Assembly: GCA_934635045.1 (NCBI GenBank)
Contig: CAKTZA010000046.1
Location: 1-30,977 of the forward strand
DNA length: 30,977 nucleotides
Direction of reading: 5' to 3'
Origin: an uncultured Kiritimatiellota bacterium
Lineage (GTDB): Bacteria; Verrucomicrobiota; Kiritimatiellia; RFP12; UBA1067
The translations under genes were made by a program, and so were the position numbers. Below the pieces are notes generated by a model, which saw only the letters and a program-made list of their open reading frames with translations, made no database searches and was not told the DNA's origin. Positions 23,212 through 30,977 of this stretch are shown here, piece after piece; position 1 is the stretch's first letter; each line of letters starts with the position of its first letter.

Positions 23212-24567
23212 ATGGAACGCATTCACGACTATTATCGCCCTGTCACCGAACGCACCGCCGACTTCAAGGAGGTCGAGCGTCCGCTCACGGCCGCCGACCT
23301 GCAGCCACAGGTCGAGCGCTGCCTTTCCTGCGGCGTCCCCTTCTGCCACGGCTACGGCTGCCCGCTCGGCAACCTCGTCCCCGACCAGAACCGCGCCGTC
23401 GCGCGCGGTGACCTGAAGCGCGCTTACGAGCTCCTGTCCGTCAACAGCGACTTTCCCGAGTTCACGGCCCGCGTCTGCCCCGCGCTCTGCGAGTCGTGCT
23501 GCGTCCACCAGCTCGACGAGGAATCGGTCATGGTGCGCCAGAGCGAGAAGCTGATCATCGAGACGGCGTTCGCGAACGGCTGGGTCGTGCCGCGTCCCCC
23601 GACGACGGAAAACGGCAAGCGCGCCGCCGTCATCGGCGCGGGCCCGGCCGGGCTCTCCGCCGCCGTCACGCTGCGCCGCAAGGGCTGGGCCGTCACGGTC
23701 TTCGAGAAGAACCACGACATCGGCGGCCTCCTGCGCTACGGCATCCCCTGCTTCAAGCTCGACAAGGCCGTCATCGACCGCCGCCGCAAGATCCTCGAAG
23801 CCGAGGGCATCGTCTTCCGGACGGACACGGAAGTCGGCGTCGACGTCTCGGCCGCGTATCTCGCGCGCACCTTCGACGCCGTGATCGTCGCCCTCGGCAC
23901 GCCCGCCGCGCGCGACCTGAAGATTCCCGGCCGCGACAAGGCGGGCATCCACCTCGCGCTGGAGTTCCTCGGCGGACAGAACCGGGCGCTCACGGGCGAA
24001 ATCCCCGAAAATCCCATCCACGCGGCCGGCCGCCGCGTCCTCGTGATCGGCGGCGGAGACACGGGCTCCGACTGCGTCGGCACGGCGATTCGCCAGGGCG
24101 CGCAGTCGGTGACGCAGATCGAGATCATGCCGAAGCCGCCGGCGACACGCAGCCCCTCGACGCCGTGGCCGCTCTGGCCCTACGAGCTGCGCACGAGTTC
24201 CAGCCACCTGGAGGGCTGCGAACGCCGCTGGAACCTCAACTCGCTGACGTTCCTCGGCGACGACCACGTGACGGGCGTCGAGGTCGAGACGGTCGACTGG
24301 ACGTTTGCCGCAAACGGCAAGCCGCTGAAGTTCGCGCCGCGCGCGAACTCGAAGGAAGTCATCAAGGCCGACCTCGTGCTGCTCGCGATGGGCTTCACGG
24401 GCGTGCCGACCGACCACCCGGTCGTCCGCCAGCTCGCGCTCGCCCAGACGCCGCGCACGGCGCTCGTCTCCGCGCCCGAGCGGAACGTCTTCTGCGTCGG
24501 CGACTGCGCCAGCGGCGCGTCGCTCGTCGTGCGCGCCCTCGCGAGCGGCAAGGCCCTGCCGCTCTGA
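23212..24567 (+). CDS. gltD: Glutamate synthase small subunit (GltD-type NADPH-dependent oxidoreductase)
   Basis: The protein has 451 residues. It feeds electrons from NAD(P)H to the large glutamate synthase subunit in ammonia assimilation. The N-terminal domain has the cysteines of a 4Fe-4S site (CLSCGVPFCHGYGCPLGN and CPALCESCCVHQ). An FAD Rossmann motif (VIGAGPAGLSAAVTL) and an NADPH motif (VIGGGDTGSDCVGTAI) follow, then the closing FCVGDCASGASLVVRAL. The ATG at 23212 has GGAG upstream and begins the conserved MERIHDYYRP. A longer in-phase frame starts inside the repeat array and is rejected. No gltB lies nearby. Related subunits also act in other reductases, so the partner is an assumption. 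Confidence 0.92.
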   Translation: MERIHDYYRPVTERTADFKEVERPLTAADLQPQVERCLSCGVPFCHGYGCPLGNLVPDQNRAVARGDLKRAYELLSVNSDFPEFTARVCPALCESCCVHQLDEESVMVRQSEKLIIETAFANGWVVPRPPTTENGKRAAVIGAGPAGLSAAVTLRRKGWAVTVFEKNHDIGGLLRYGIPCFKLDKAVIDRRRKILEAEGIVFRTDTEVGVDVSAAYLARTFDAVIVALGTPAARDLKIPGRDKAGIHLALEFLGGQNRALTGEIPENPIHAAGRRVLVIGGGDTGSDCVGTAIRQGAQSVTQIEIMPKPPATRSPSTPWPLWPYELRTSSSHLEGCERRWNLNSLTFLGDDHVTGVEVETVDWTFAANGKPLKFAPRANSKEVIKADLVLLAMGFTGVPTDHPVVRQLALAQTPRTALVSAPERNVFCVGDCASGASLVVRALASGKALPL

Positions 24568-24619
24568 TTCAGCCGGCGGCCAGACAGGCGCGCGGCCGAG
24601 AATCGCCTGGCTCGCGATC

Positions 24620-24641
24620 GGCGGCACGACGCCAAGCCGCC
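24620..24641. terminator. Possible hairpin between convergent gltD and the DUF4832 gene
   Basis: GGCGGC (24620-24625) pairs with GCCGCC (24636-24641) around a ten-base loop in the 79-base gap between the two convergent stop codons. There is no T run on either side, so an intrinsic terminator role is only suggested by position. Confidence 0.25.
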
Positions 24642-24646
24642 GAAGG

Positions 24647-26182
24647 TCATTCGCATGGCGGCTCGTCGGCCCCGGCGGCAACGTCCGACGCGGCGGACGC
24701 ACAGGGAAGGACGTTCAGGAGACGTCCGCCAACCGTCTCGACCGTACCGCCGCCGGCGAGGCGGATGGCGTAGTCGGGACGCAGCCGCAGGGACGGCATC
24801 GCGTCCGGCAGCCACAGCGCAAGGCGGTCGCCCGCCTTCGGCGTGGGGACAGGCCCCGCAATCGTCACGTCCGTCTCGGGTTCGAGCGCGCGGCAGTCGA
24901 AATCGGTCGGGCACTCCGTCGCCGTGCCGTCGGCGGCGAGGACGACGAAGACGGCTCGGCGCGGATTGATCGGCGCGGCGAACCCGTAGTTGTGGAGCGT
25001 CACGCGCGCCGTGCCGTCCGCCCACCGCGCGTCCTTCGCGACGAGCCGGTAGCCGAGGTGGTCGCGGATGTACTCGTAGGCCGTGCGGTACGGGACGCCG
25101 GCGAAATAGGCGGGATCGGACGGAATGCCCAGCGCCGCGAGCAGGTCGGCCGTGACGGGCGTCTTCTTCCACGTGTCGATCGGGCCGATGTCCCTGCCGC
25201 TGTTCATGTCGAGTTCCGAATTGCCGTGCACGAGGCTGAACGTCGTGTAGTGGTGGCGGCGCAGGCGGATGAGCGCGTCCAGTCCGTTCTGGCGCACCGG
25301 GTCGACGTTCCCGATCCAGAACAGTTCGCCGTCCACCGGCACGTGCGCGCCAATCTTCCCGAGAAGTTCGAACTGCGGATTGCCCGGCTCGGAGAAGCGC
25401 GTGCCGAGGATGTCGTCCCACGCCATCTTCATGAGGCGGTTGCGGTCGCCCATGAACGTGCCGGAGTCATGGAAGTCCGCAAGCGTCGCGTCGTTGAAGA
25501 GCCCGATGCGCGCGCCGTCGTCGCCGAGGTCGGCCAGGACGTTCTCGCGCAGCTGCATCGTGCGCAGCATCGTCGCGCGGTTCGTCGGCAGCAGGCAGTC
25601 GATCGTGTCCTTCACGACACGGGCCGTCGCCGCGCGGTCGAACTCGATGCCGCTGGCGGACGAGTGGAACTCGCCCCACGCGCCGACCCAGCCAATCTGG
25701 AAGGCGTAGATGACGTCGGCGTTGCGCCTGACGATCGCCGAGAGCTCCCGGATGTGCGAGAGGATGCGCGCGAGGCTCGGCCCCTTCGTCCGGGACATGT
25801 CGGTCTCGTAGGCGAAGCGGAGAAGGAACTTGACGCCGTCCCGCCGCGCCTTGTCGAAGTCGGCCTGCAGCGCATCGAGCTTCGTCTGGGGAATCGGCGC
25901 GTCGCAGTAGCGATTCAGGTAGCAGTAGGCCTGCGCGACCCGCACGCCGTCCTGCGCATAGGCCGCGAACGGCCAGTTGTTCCGCACGGAGCGCGGCAGC
26001 TTCTCGCCCGCCTCGCGTCCGACGCGGATCTCGAACCGGAACCCGCGCTCCGGGTTCGGCAAGCCGTCCCGCGCCGCCGCAACCGCCGCCGTGCAGGCCA
26101 TCCCCGCGCAGAGCAGCGCGGCCGCCGCCAACTTCACCACTTTTACTCCACCAATAGGGTTTGCCCCTTTTTCACGACTCAT
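24647..26182 (-). CDS. Exported DUF4874/DUF4832 family protein
   Basis: The protein has 511 residues. A signal region (VKLAAAALLCAGMACTAAVA) is preceded by a short N-terminal extension. DUF4874 (about residues 40-210) begins LPNPERGFRFEI and includes FLLRFAYETDMS and IGWVGAWGEFHSS, a TIM-barrel-like segment with candidate catalytic acids. DUF4832 (about 215-490) has the FNDATLADFHDSGTF and LGYRLVAKDARW parts and ends in a beta-sandwich. The family is linked to polysaccharide breakdown or surface glycans, but no substrate is known. The ATG at 26182 has GGAGG nine bases upstream; a downstream GTG with its own GGAG is the alternative. The gene lies 22 bases after the beta-helix gene. It contains one REP-like element (24843-24857, encoding GPVPT). 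Confidence 0.85.
   Translation of the reverse strand: MSREKGANPIGGVKVVKLAAAALLCAGMACTAAVAAARDGLPNPERGFRFEIRVGREAGEKLPRSVRNNWPFAAYAQDGVRVAQAYCYLNRYCDAPIPQTKLDALQADFDKARRDGVKFLLRFAYETDMSRTKGPSLARILSHIRELSAIVRRNADVIYAFQIGWVGAWGEFHSSASGIEFDRAATARVVKDTIDCLLPTNRATMLRTMQLRENVLADLGDDGARIGLFNDATLADFHDSGTFMGDRNRLMKMAWDDILGTRFSEPGNPQFELLGKIGAHVPVDGELFWIGNVDPVRQNGLDALIRLRRHHYTTFSLVHGNSELDMNSGRDIGPIDTWKKTPVTADLLAALGIPSDPAYFAGVPYRTAYEYIRDHLGYRLVAKDARWADGTARVTLHNYGFAAPINPRRAVFVVLAADGTATECPTDFDCRALEPETDVTIAGPVPTPKAGDRLALWLPDAMPSLRLRPDYAIRLAGGGTVETVGGRLLNVLPCASAASDVAAGADEPPCE
24843..24857. repeat. REP-like element inside the DUF4832 gene
   Basis: The plus strand reads GTGGGGACAGGCCCC, the exact reverse complement of the array unit GGGGCCTGTCCCCAC. 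It lies in the reading frame and encodes GPVPT, at the linker before the KAGDRLALWLPDA strand of the C-terminal domain. Confidence 0.75.
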
Positions 26183-26204
26183 TTCGCATGACCTCCATGA
26201 AGAC

Positions 26205-28448
26205 TTACCGCAGCGGAAAGCTGAATGTCAGGTCCTGGCGTTCCGTCGGGCGGATCTGGCCCTGCGCGTCGCGCCACGCGAACTCGACGCGCTGTTCTCC
26301 GAGGTTCGGCGAGAACGTGACGTGCGTCAGCTTGAGGCGCGCGTCCGGCGAGTCGGCGAAGACAGGGTGGCGATGCACCAGCTGGCTCTCGAACCAGGCG
26401 TAGCCGCCTTCCATGTACACGCGCCCCGACCCGTAGTTGTAGACCGGCGTCGCGCCGCCCCATTCGCCGCCATAGCGCGTGAAGAGCGAAATGAAGTCGC
26501 CCCGGTTGTCTACCCAGCGGAAGTCGCCGGCCTCGGCCTTCTCGAAGATCGGCACCTTGTCCATCGGAATCATGTCGGCGAAGAACATCGGCACGCTGAG
26601 CGAGTCGCGCAGGACGAGGACGCCCCGGTTGTCGTAGGCGACGGCCCCCGTGCGCTTGCCCTTCGCCTCCGGCAGGATCTCCGTCCAGCGGCGGTCGTCC
26701 CACGCCGTGCCGTTGCCGCGATAGATCCGGCACGTGAAGGCGATGCCGCCATCCATCACGAGGTCGAAGTCCTTGCGTCCGTCCGAAAGCCCGTCCCCCG
26801 ACGTCGCCACGACCGCGTAGTCGGCCGCATCGCTGAAGAAGCAGTCCGTGAAGGACGCGAACGGCTTGCGCCCGACAAGCCGCGAGAAGAAGCCGCGCGC
26901 CGCGCACGACAGGACGACCGAATGCCGTCCGCCCTCGAAGTGCAGATTGCGGAAACGCACGTCCGAGAACCCGTTGACGCGGAAGATGTCCTTCGTCTCG
27001 TCCTTCATGCGAAAGCCGCTCGTACCCTGTCCGACGATCGTCACGTCCTCCGGCACGTCCAGCGTCTCCGACAGATCCACCCACGTCGCGGGAAAGACGA
27101 GCGTCGCGCGGGCCTGTCCCTTCGCCGCCGCGAAGAGGCGCCGCACGGCCTCCGTGTCATCCGTCGCAAGATCGTCATCGAGCCCGAAATCCGTCGCGTA
27201 GAGCGTCAGGCCCGCGTCGCGCGCCGGCGCGCACGGCAGAGGCGGACGCTTCAGCGGCCGTTCCAGAACCTGCGTCATGAAGCTCGTCTCCAGCGAGTAG
27301 AACTTGAAGTAGCGGATATCCGCCAGCGTCTTCTCGTCGCGTCCGCCCACGTAATGGATGGGCGAGGCGTGGGCGACGCCGAGCTCGACAAGCCCGGCGA
27401 CACGCAGGCGGTTGGGACAGGTCTTCGGCTCGATCACGACCGGCGCGTCATCGTCCGACGCCCCCGACTCGACCGTGACGTCGTTGAGCGAGAGGGCGGA
27501 GGCGTAATAGGTCGGAACCGTGGAGGAGCGCACCGTACACACGCCCGAGCCGTCGTCCGTGCGGAAGACGGAGCTTTCGACGTCGAGCATCGCGCCTGAC
27601 CGCTTCGTCTCGAAGGCGCTCTGCCGTACGCCCGGCGCGCGCCGCACCGTGACGTCGAGGCCCTCGGCATGGAGGCGGTTGCCGACGAGGATCGCGCCGC
27701 CCGGCGCGCCCTTCGCCGTCACGGCCTTCACGCGGCGCATCACGGCCCCGTCGCACGCGAAGTCCGACACGCGCGCGCAATCCTCGAACGCGCAGTCCTC
27801 GATCGTCAGCAGCGTCGAGTTCGGCCAGCCGCCGCGCGGCCCCGCGTAGAGCGGATTCGGCCGCAGCGTCCCATCCTTCCGGGCGAGGTACGGCGACAGC
27901 GCGCGCGACTGCCCGTTGGTCTTGTGGGAGAACGACAGGCACTCGACGGCGGCGGCGGACGTGCCGACGAAGCGGCAGTCGCGGATCGTCACGTGGGCCG
28001 TGTCGTTGTTCTGCGTCCAGAAGCGGAGCGCCGTCGCGCCGCCCGCGAACGCGAGGCCGCTCACGCGGCAGCGGAACGCGCTGTGGAAGTAGAGGATGTC
28101 GCGGTCGCGTTCCGTCATCTTGACCGTCGCGTCCTCGCCGCGCAGCACGATGTCGCGCCAGACGAGCAGCGTCTCGCTCACGCGGTAGACGCCCTTCGGG
28201 AAGAAGACCTCGCGGATGGGCCCGTCGCCCACGCCGCCGCCGTCCACGCAGCGGTACCCGACGCGGATGCGCCGCGCCTCGTTCGCCTGCGCGGCCTGGA
28301 CGAGCGCGGCGCGGATGGCCGCCGTGTCGTCCGCCACGCCGTCGCCCTTCGCGCCGAAGTCCCGCACGTTCAGCGGCAACGCCGCCGCGCCGCACATCGC
28401 CGCCGCACAGGCGACGGTCGCCAACAACACCAGTCGAACCTTCGTCAT
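26205..28448 (-). CDS. Exported pectate-lyase-superfamily protein with two beta-helix parts
   Basis: The protein has 747 residues. A signal peptide (MTKVRLVLLATVACAAAMCG) is followed by LNVRDFGAKGDGVADDTAAI, the hallmark start of Pectate_lyase_3 domains. Right-handed beta-helix turns continue to about residue 370 (e.g. CRVSGLAFAGGATALRFW, NDTAHVTIRDCRFVGTSA). A second start, LYATDFGLDDDLATDDTEAV, near residue 415 opens another helix (VTIVGQGTSGFRMKD, VRFRNLHFEGGRHSVV), so the protein is an internal duplication. The C-terminal ~180 residues are beta-rich with no recognised domain. Such proteins cut or bind acidic or deoxy-sugar polysaccharides, or form surface fibres; catalytic residues cannot be assigned. 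The ATG has GGGGG upstream. It sits 15 bases after the adhesin-like gene and 22 before the DUF4832 gene. Confidence 0.88.
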   Translation of the reverse strand: MTKVRLVLLATVACAAAMCGAAALPLNVRDFGAKGDGVADDTAAIRAALVQAAQANEARRIRVGYRCVDGGGVGDGPIREVFFPKGVYRVSETLLVWRDIVLRGEDATVKMTERDRDILYFHSAFRCRVSGLAFAGGATALRFWTQNNDTAHVTIRDCRFVGTSAAAVECLSFSHKTNGQSRALSPYLARKDGTLRPNPLYAGPRGGWPNSTLLTIEDCAFEDCARVSDFACDGAVMRRVKAVTAKGAPGGAILVGNRLHAEGLDVTVRRAPGVRQSAFETKRSGAMLDVESSVFRTDDGSGVCTVRSSTVPTYYASALSLNDVTVESGASDDDAPVVIEPKTCPNRLRVAGLVELGVAHASPIHYVGGRDEKTLADIRYFKFYSLETSFMTQVLERPLKRPPLPCAPARDAGLTLYATDFGLDDDLATDDTEAVRRLFAAAKGQARATLVFPATWVDLSETLDVPEDVTIVGQGTSGFRMKDETKDIFRVNGFSDVRFRNLHFEGGRHSVVLSCAARGFFSRLVGRKPFASFTDCFFSDAADYAVVATSGDGLSDGRKDFDLVMDGGIAFTCRIYRGNGTAWDDRRWTEILPEAKGKRTGAVAYDNRGVLVLRDSLSVPMFFADMIPMDKVPIFEKAEAGDFRWVDNRGDFISLFTRYGGEWGGATPVYNYGSGRVYMEGGYAWFESQLVHRHPVFADSPDARLKLTHVTFSPNLGEQRVEFAWRDAQGQIRPTERQDLTFSFPLR

Positions 28449-28463
28449 TTGACTTCCCCCCTG

Positions 28464-30905
28464 TCAGCGAACGATCAGCAGAATGCCCCCGTGCGTCCGC
28501 GAGACGATCGTGCCCGCGCCGCCGAAATGCGCGTCGTCCTTGCGCACCGCCGCCGAGTCCGACGAGCCGTAGGTCTTGCCGTAGCGGACGGGCTGTCCGT
28601 TGACGGTCAGGGCCTTTACCGACGCGGCGATACCGTCGCCCAATGTCAGCTTGCCGGCGAGCGCGATCGAACAGGTGTTGGCCTCGGCATCCGCCGCGCC
28701 GAAGACCTCGGAACCGCAGCTCGCGTTGACGACCAGCTCGGCCCCGTCCGCGACGACGACCGAACCCGTCCATCCGGCGGAGTCGAGAACGACCGTGCCC
28801 GAATTGACGGCAAGCGTCCCCGTCGAGGTCGACTTGCCCGTGAGGTGCAGCGTACCCGAACCGTTCCACGTCAGCGAGGCGGATTCCGCAAAGACCATCT
28901 TGAGGTCGTTGTCTGCGCCGCCGAGGACGAGCGTGCCCGTGCCGCCGAAAGTGACCGCGCCCTTGCTGTACTCGCCGCAGTTGAACGCGCCGGCCGGCGC
29001 AATCACGCCGTCAAGCGAAATGACCGCATCCGCCTGACCCGCCGCGTTCTTGAAATTCAGCGTCAGGTTCGCGTCCGCGAGATCCGGCGCGGCGTTCGCG
29101 CCCCAGTTCGCCGGATCGGCGAAGGAAGACGAGCCCTTGCCCGTCCAGATCCAGACGGGATCATGTTCCGCGACCGTCACCGCGCCCGTCATGTCGTCGT
29201 CCGTGTCCGTGCTGGCTTTCTTCAGCCAGTCGACCTCCGTCGCGCCCTCGACGCCCGCACCCGTACGGCAATACGTGCCCGCCGGCAGGTCGACGCCCTC
29301 GACAAAGGCGTGCTTCACCGTCAGGTTCACGCCCGTCGCCAGACGGACGCCGTTCCCCGTCACGTCATACACGTCGAGCGTCATGTCCGGGTTGAGCGTC
29401 GCCCCGGCCCGGACGACGACCGACCCCGCGCCCGTGCATTCGATGCCGCCGAGGTTCGGGTACTTCGCCTCGGCCGCGAAAATCATCGTGTTCTTCTCCG
29501 TGCCGATCCAGCCCGTGAGGTCGTCCTCGTTCGAGAACGTCAGGCTGCTGTTGCTGCCGTAGCCGATGTCGTAGCCGTAGACGGAAATCATTCCGCTCAA
29601 ATGCGGCATCACGTGCGTGACACTCTCGTTGTTGCCGACCTTCAACGTCGCCGGACGGTCGGAGGACTTGATGACGAAATCCTGCGGCAGGCTGTCATAG
29701 GTGATGGCGGAAATCACCTGATCATGCCCGTGCAAGTCGAGGAACGCATCAGTTGTCTTGCCGTCTCCGCCCCAGCCGACATGGATAAGGCCTTTCGGCA
29801 GAATGTTGTCCGCCTTTAGATGAAACTGCTGCCGCGAACGCGGGACAAGCTTCCAGACGTGCCCAGAGGTCAAAGGCCCGGACAACCGCACATCTGCCGA
29901 AGCCTTGCTCTCCGATGGGGGCAGAAGTGCCACGCCGAACGGACTGTTGTCCGCCGTCGTCGGGCAGAACGCCCCCCGCGCTTCGAGATAGAACATGCCA
30001 GCGGGCGAATAGGTGTAGATGTTCAGGCAGGACTTGTTGCCGCTCGTGCAGACAAAGTCCTTGAGGAACACGTAGCCCGAGCGGTTGTCCGCACCGGCGA
30101 TACTGCACGAAAGGCCCATTGTGCGGCACCCTTCGCTTTCTGCCGTATAGGAGACGTTGCCGCGGAACGTGACAATTCCATCCTCTCCGGCGGCGGCATA
30201 AGTCGTCGAGATGTCCGTACTGTTGAAGAGATTGACTTCGCCGGCGACTTCCGCCGCACCGCCGAACCTCAACCGCCCCTTCTGCGCGGCCTCGTCGGAG
30301 CCCGTGCCATGGACATTGACCGTGCAGTCGTCCGCACCGAACGGAAGTTGCGTCACGCCTCCGGCCGTCGGCAGGACATAGACATCGGACTCTATGTTCC
30401 ATGTGCCGTGGAAGTTCGGGTGTTCCCGCAGGTTCAGCGTCTTCGCGCCCGTCACGCGCAACACGCCATTGCCACGCAACTTGTCATTGCCGTTGTTCCC
30501 GTCAAAGCTGACATCGGACGTCTGCAAACGAAACGCAAGCCGCCCGCCTTCAGCCACTTCAATCGGCGTGTAGAGGTAAAGGGGCGTCGGCTGTGCGGTG
30601 ACGATTTCCGAATCCGTCCCCGTCACACGCACCTGACAGCTTGCGTCGGCGGAAATCGTGCCGCCCAGCGTGTTGGTAAAGTAGAGGTTCTCCAAGGGGA
30701 ACTTGAAGGTGTAGATGATCGTCGCCGCACTCGTCGTCGAGATGACGACCGTATCGCCCTCGGTCGGCACCTGCCCGTCCTGCCAGTTTTCGGCAGCGCT
30801 CGTATAGAGGTAGTCGCCTCCTTTCGCGCCCGTCCAGACACAAGTCTTAGCCTGTGCTCCGCACAACGTCGCGGCCAGCGCGCAAATAAAGGCGGAGTGC
30901 TTCAT
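28464..30905 (-). CDS. Exported autotransporter-type beta-strand-repeat surface protein
   Basis: The protein has 813 residues. A signal peptide (MKHSAFICALAATLCGAQA) precedes TCVWTGAKGGDYLYTSAAEN-W, a W-x-G...NW module that recurs as WIWTGKGSSSFADPANWGAN near residue 600. The rest is Gly-, Thr- and Val-rich beta strands, including autotransporter-associated repeats such as FGGTGTLVLGG, GSGTLHLTGKS and LAVNSGTVVLDSAGWTGSVV. No C-terminal barrel, PEP-CTERM or sorting motif is visible; the end is THGGILLIVR. PVC genomes often carry many such proteins, thought to be surface-exposed, with no known function. The ATG is the last codon before a run of 72 Gs that closes the window, so the upstream region and ribosome-binding site cannot be seen. 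Confidence 0.85.
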   Translation of the reverse strand: MKHSAFICALAATLCGAQAKTCVWTGAKGGDYLYTSAAENWQDGQVPTEGDTVVISTTSAATIIYTFKFPLENLYFTNTLGGTISADASCQVRVTGTDSEIVTAQPTPLYLYTPIEVAEGGRLAFRLQTSDVSFDGNNGNDKLRGNGVLRVTGAKTLNLREHPNFHGTWNIESDVYVLPTAGGVTQLPFGADDCTVNVHGTGSDEAAQKGRLRFGGAAEVAGEVNLFNSTDISTTYAAAGEDGIVTFRGNVSYTAESEGCRTMGLSCSIAGADNRSGYVFLKDFVCTSGNKSCLNIYTYSPAGMFYLEARGAFCPTTADNSPFGVALLPPSESKASADVRLSGPLTSGHVWKLVPRSRQQFHLKADNILPKGLIHVGWGGDGKTTDAFLDLHGHDQVISAITYDSLPQDFVIKSSDRPATLKVGNNESVTHVMPHLSGMISVYGYDIGYGSNSSLTFSNEDDLTGWIGTEKNTMIFAAEAKYPNLGGIECTGAGSVVVRAGATLNPDMTLDVYDVTGNGVRLATGVNLTVKHAFVEGVDLPAGTYCRTGAGVEGATEVDWLKKASTDTDDDMTGAVTVAEHDPVWIWTGKGSSSFADPANWGANAAPDLADANLTLNFKNAAGQADAVISLDGVIAPAGAFNCGEYSKGAVTFGGTGTLVLGGADNDLKMVFAESASLTWNGSGTLHLTGKSTSTGTLAVNSGTVVLDSAGWTGSVVVADGAELVVNASCGSEVFGAADAEANTCSIALAGKLTLGDGIAASVKALTVNGQPVRYGKTYGSSDSAAVRKDDAHFGGAGTIVSRTHGGILLIVR

Positions 30906-30977
<72 letters not shown>

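Noticed and set aside
27110..27120. Another REP-like element in the beta-helix gene (GGGCCTGTCCC)
   Set aside because: It is only 11 bases and lacks the outer G and C of the element, so it may be chance in GC-rich coding sequence.

Overview
The window looks like part of a chromosome (contig end on the right) from a Gram-negative, GC-rich bacterium of the PVC type, most likely Kiritimatiellota, Lentisphaerota or Verrucomicrobiota. The outer-membrane genes bamA, ompH/skp and lpxD show a diderm envelope. Three DUF1080 domains (3-keto-disaccharide hydrolase family), a Tat-exported Gfo/Idh/MocA oxidoreductase, a pectate-lyase-type beta-helix protein, a DUF4874/DUF4832 protein and an autotransporter-type beta-strand-repeat protein fit that group. 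The taxonomic call is inference from gene content, not from a marker alignment.

Nearly all genes are on the minus strand; only dinB and gltD are on plus. Read in the direction of minus-strand transcription (right to left), the layout is as follows. (a) 30.9-24.6 kb: a surface and polysaccharide cluster of beta-strand-repeat protein, double beta-helix lyase-like protein and DUF4874/DUF4832 protein. (b) 24.6-22.9 kb: gltD on plus, divergent from bamA. (c) 22.9-15.3 kb: bamA, ompH, lpxD, an S1-domain protein and an SNF2 helicase. (d) 15.3-12.8 kb: an exported EEP-fold phosphodiesterase, a phosphohexomutase reduced to domain I, a small membrane protein and nadC. (e) 12.7-8.4 kb: DUF1080-DUF1080 lipoprotein, Gfo/Idh/MocA oxidoreductase, small lipoprotein and coaX, tightly packed. 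(f) 8.3-5.6 kb: LysM protein, purD, and a WalJ/YycJ-like metallohydrolase. (g) 5.5-0.4 kb: gltA, then dinB on plus converging on it, der, and a DUF1080-TPR protein. A truncated Y1-type (RAYT) transposase lies at the left edge.

The most unusual content is not protein function but repeats. There are at least three families. First, a G/C hairpin element, GGGGYCTGTCCCC, occurs about 11 times: in a clean 23-bp-period array ahead of gltD, in a cluster beside the RAYT gene, and inside the purD and DUF4832 coding sequences. This suggests a REP/RAYT system that also enters genes. Second, AT-rich 8-bp-period arrays built on ATTCG sit directly after the stop codons of the LysM gene and of bamA, in transcribed spacers. 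Third, low-complexity in-frame peptide insertions occur in conserved enzymes (CoaX twice, PurD, SNF2).

A second theme is transcription. Several genes have a TGnTATAAT-type extended -10 only 7-11 bases before the start codon, which predicts leaderless or nearly leaderless mRNAs. The window ends in 72 consecutive Gs directly before the start codon of the last gene; this is most likely a sequencing or assembly artefact.
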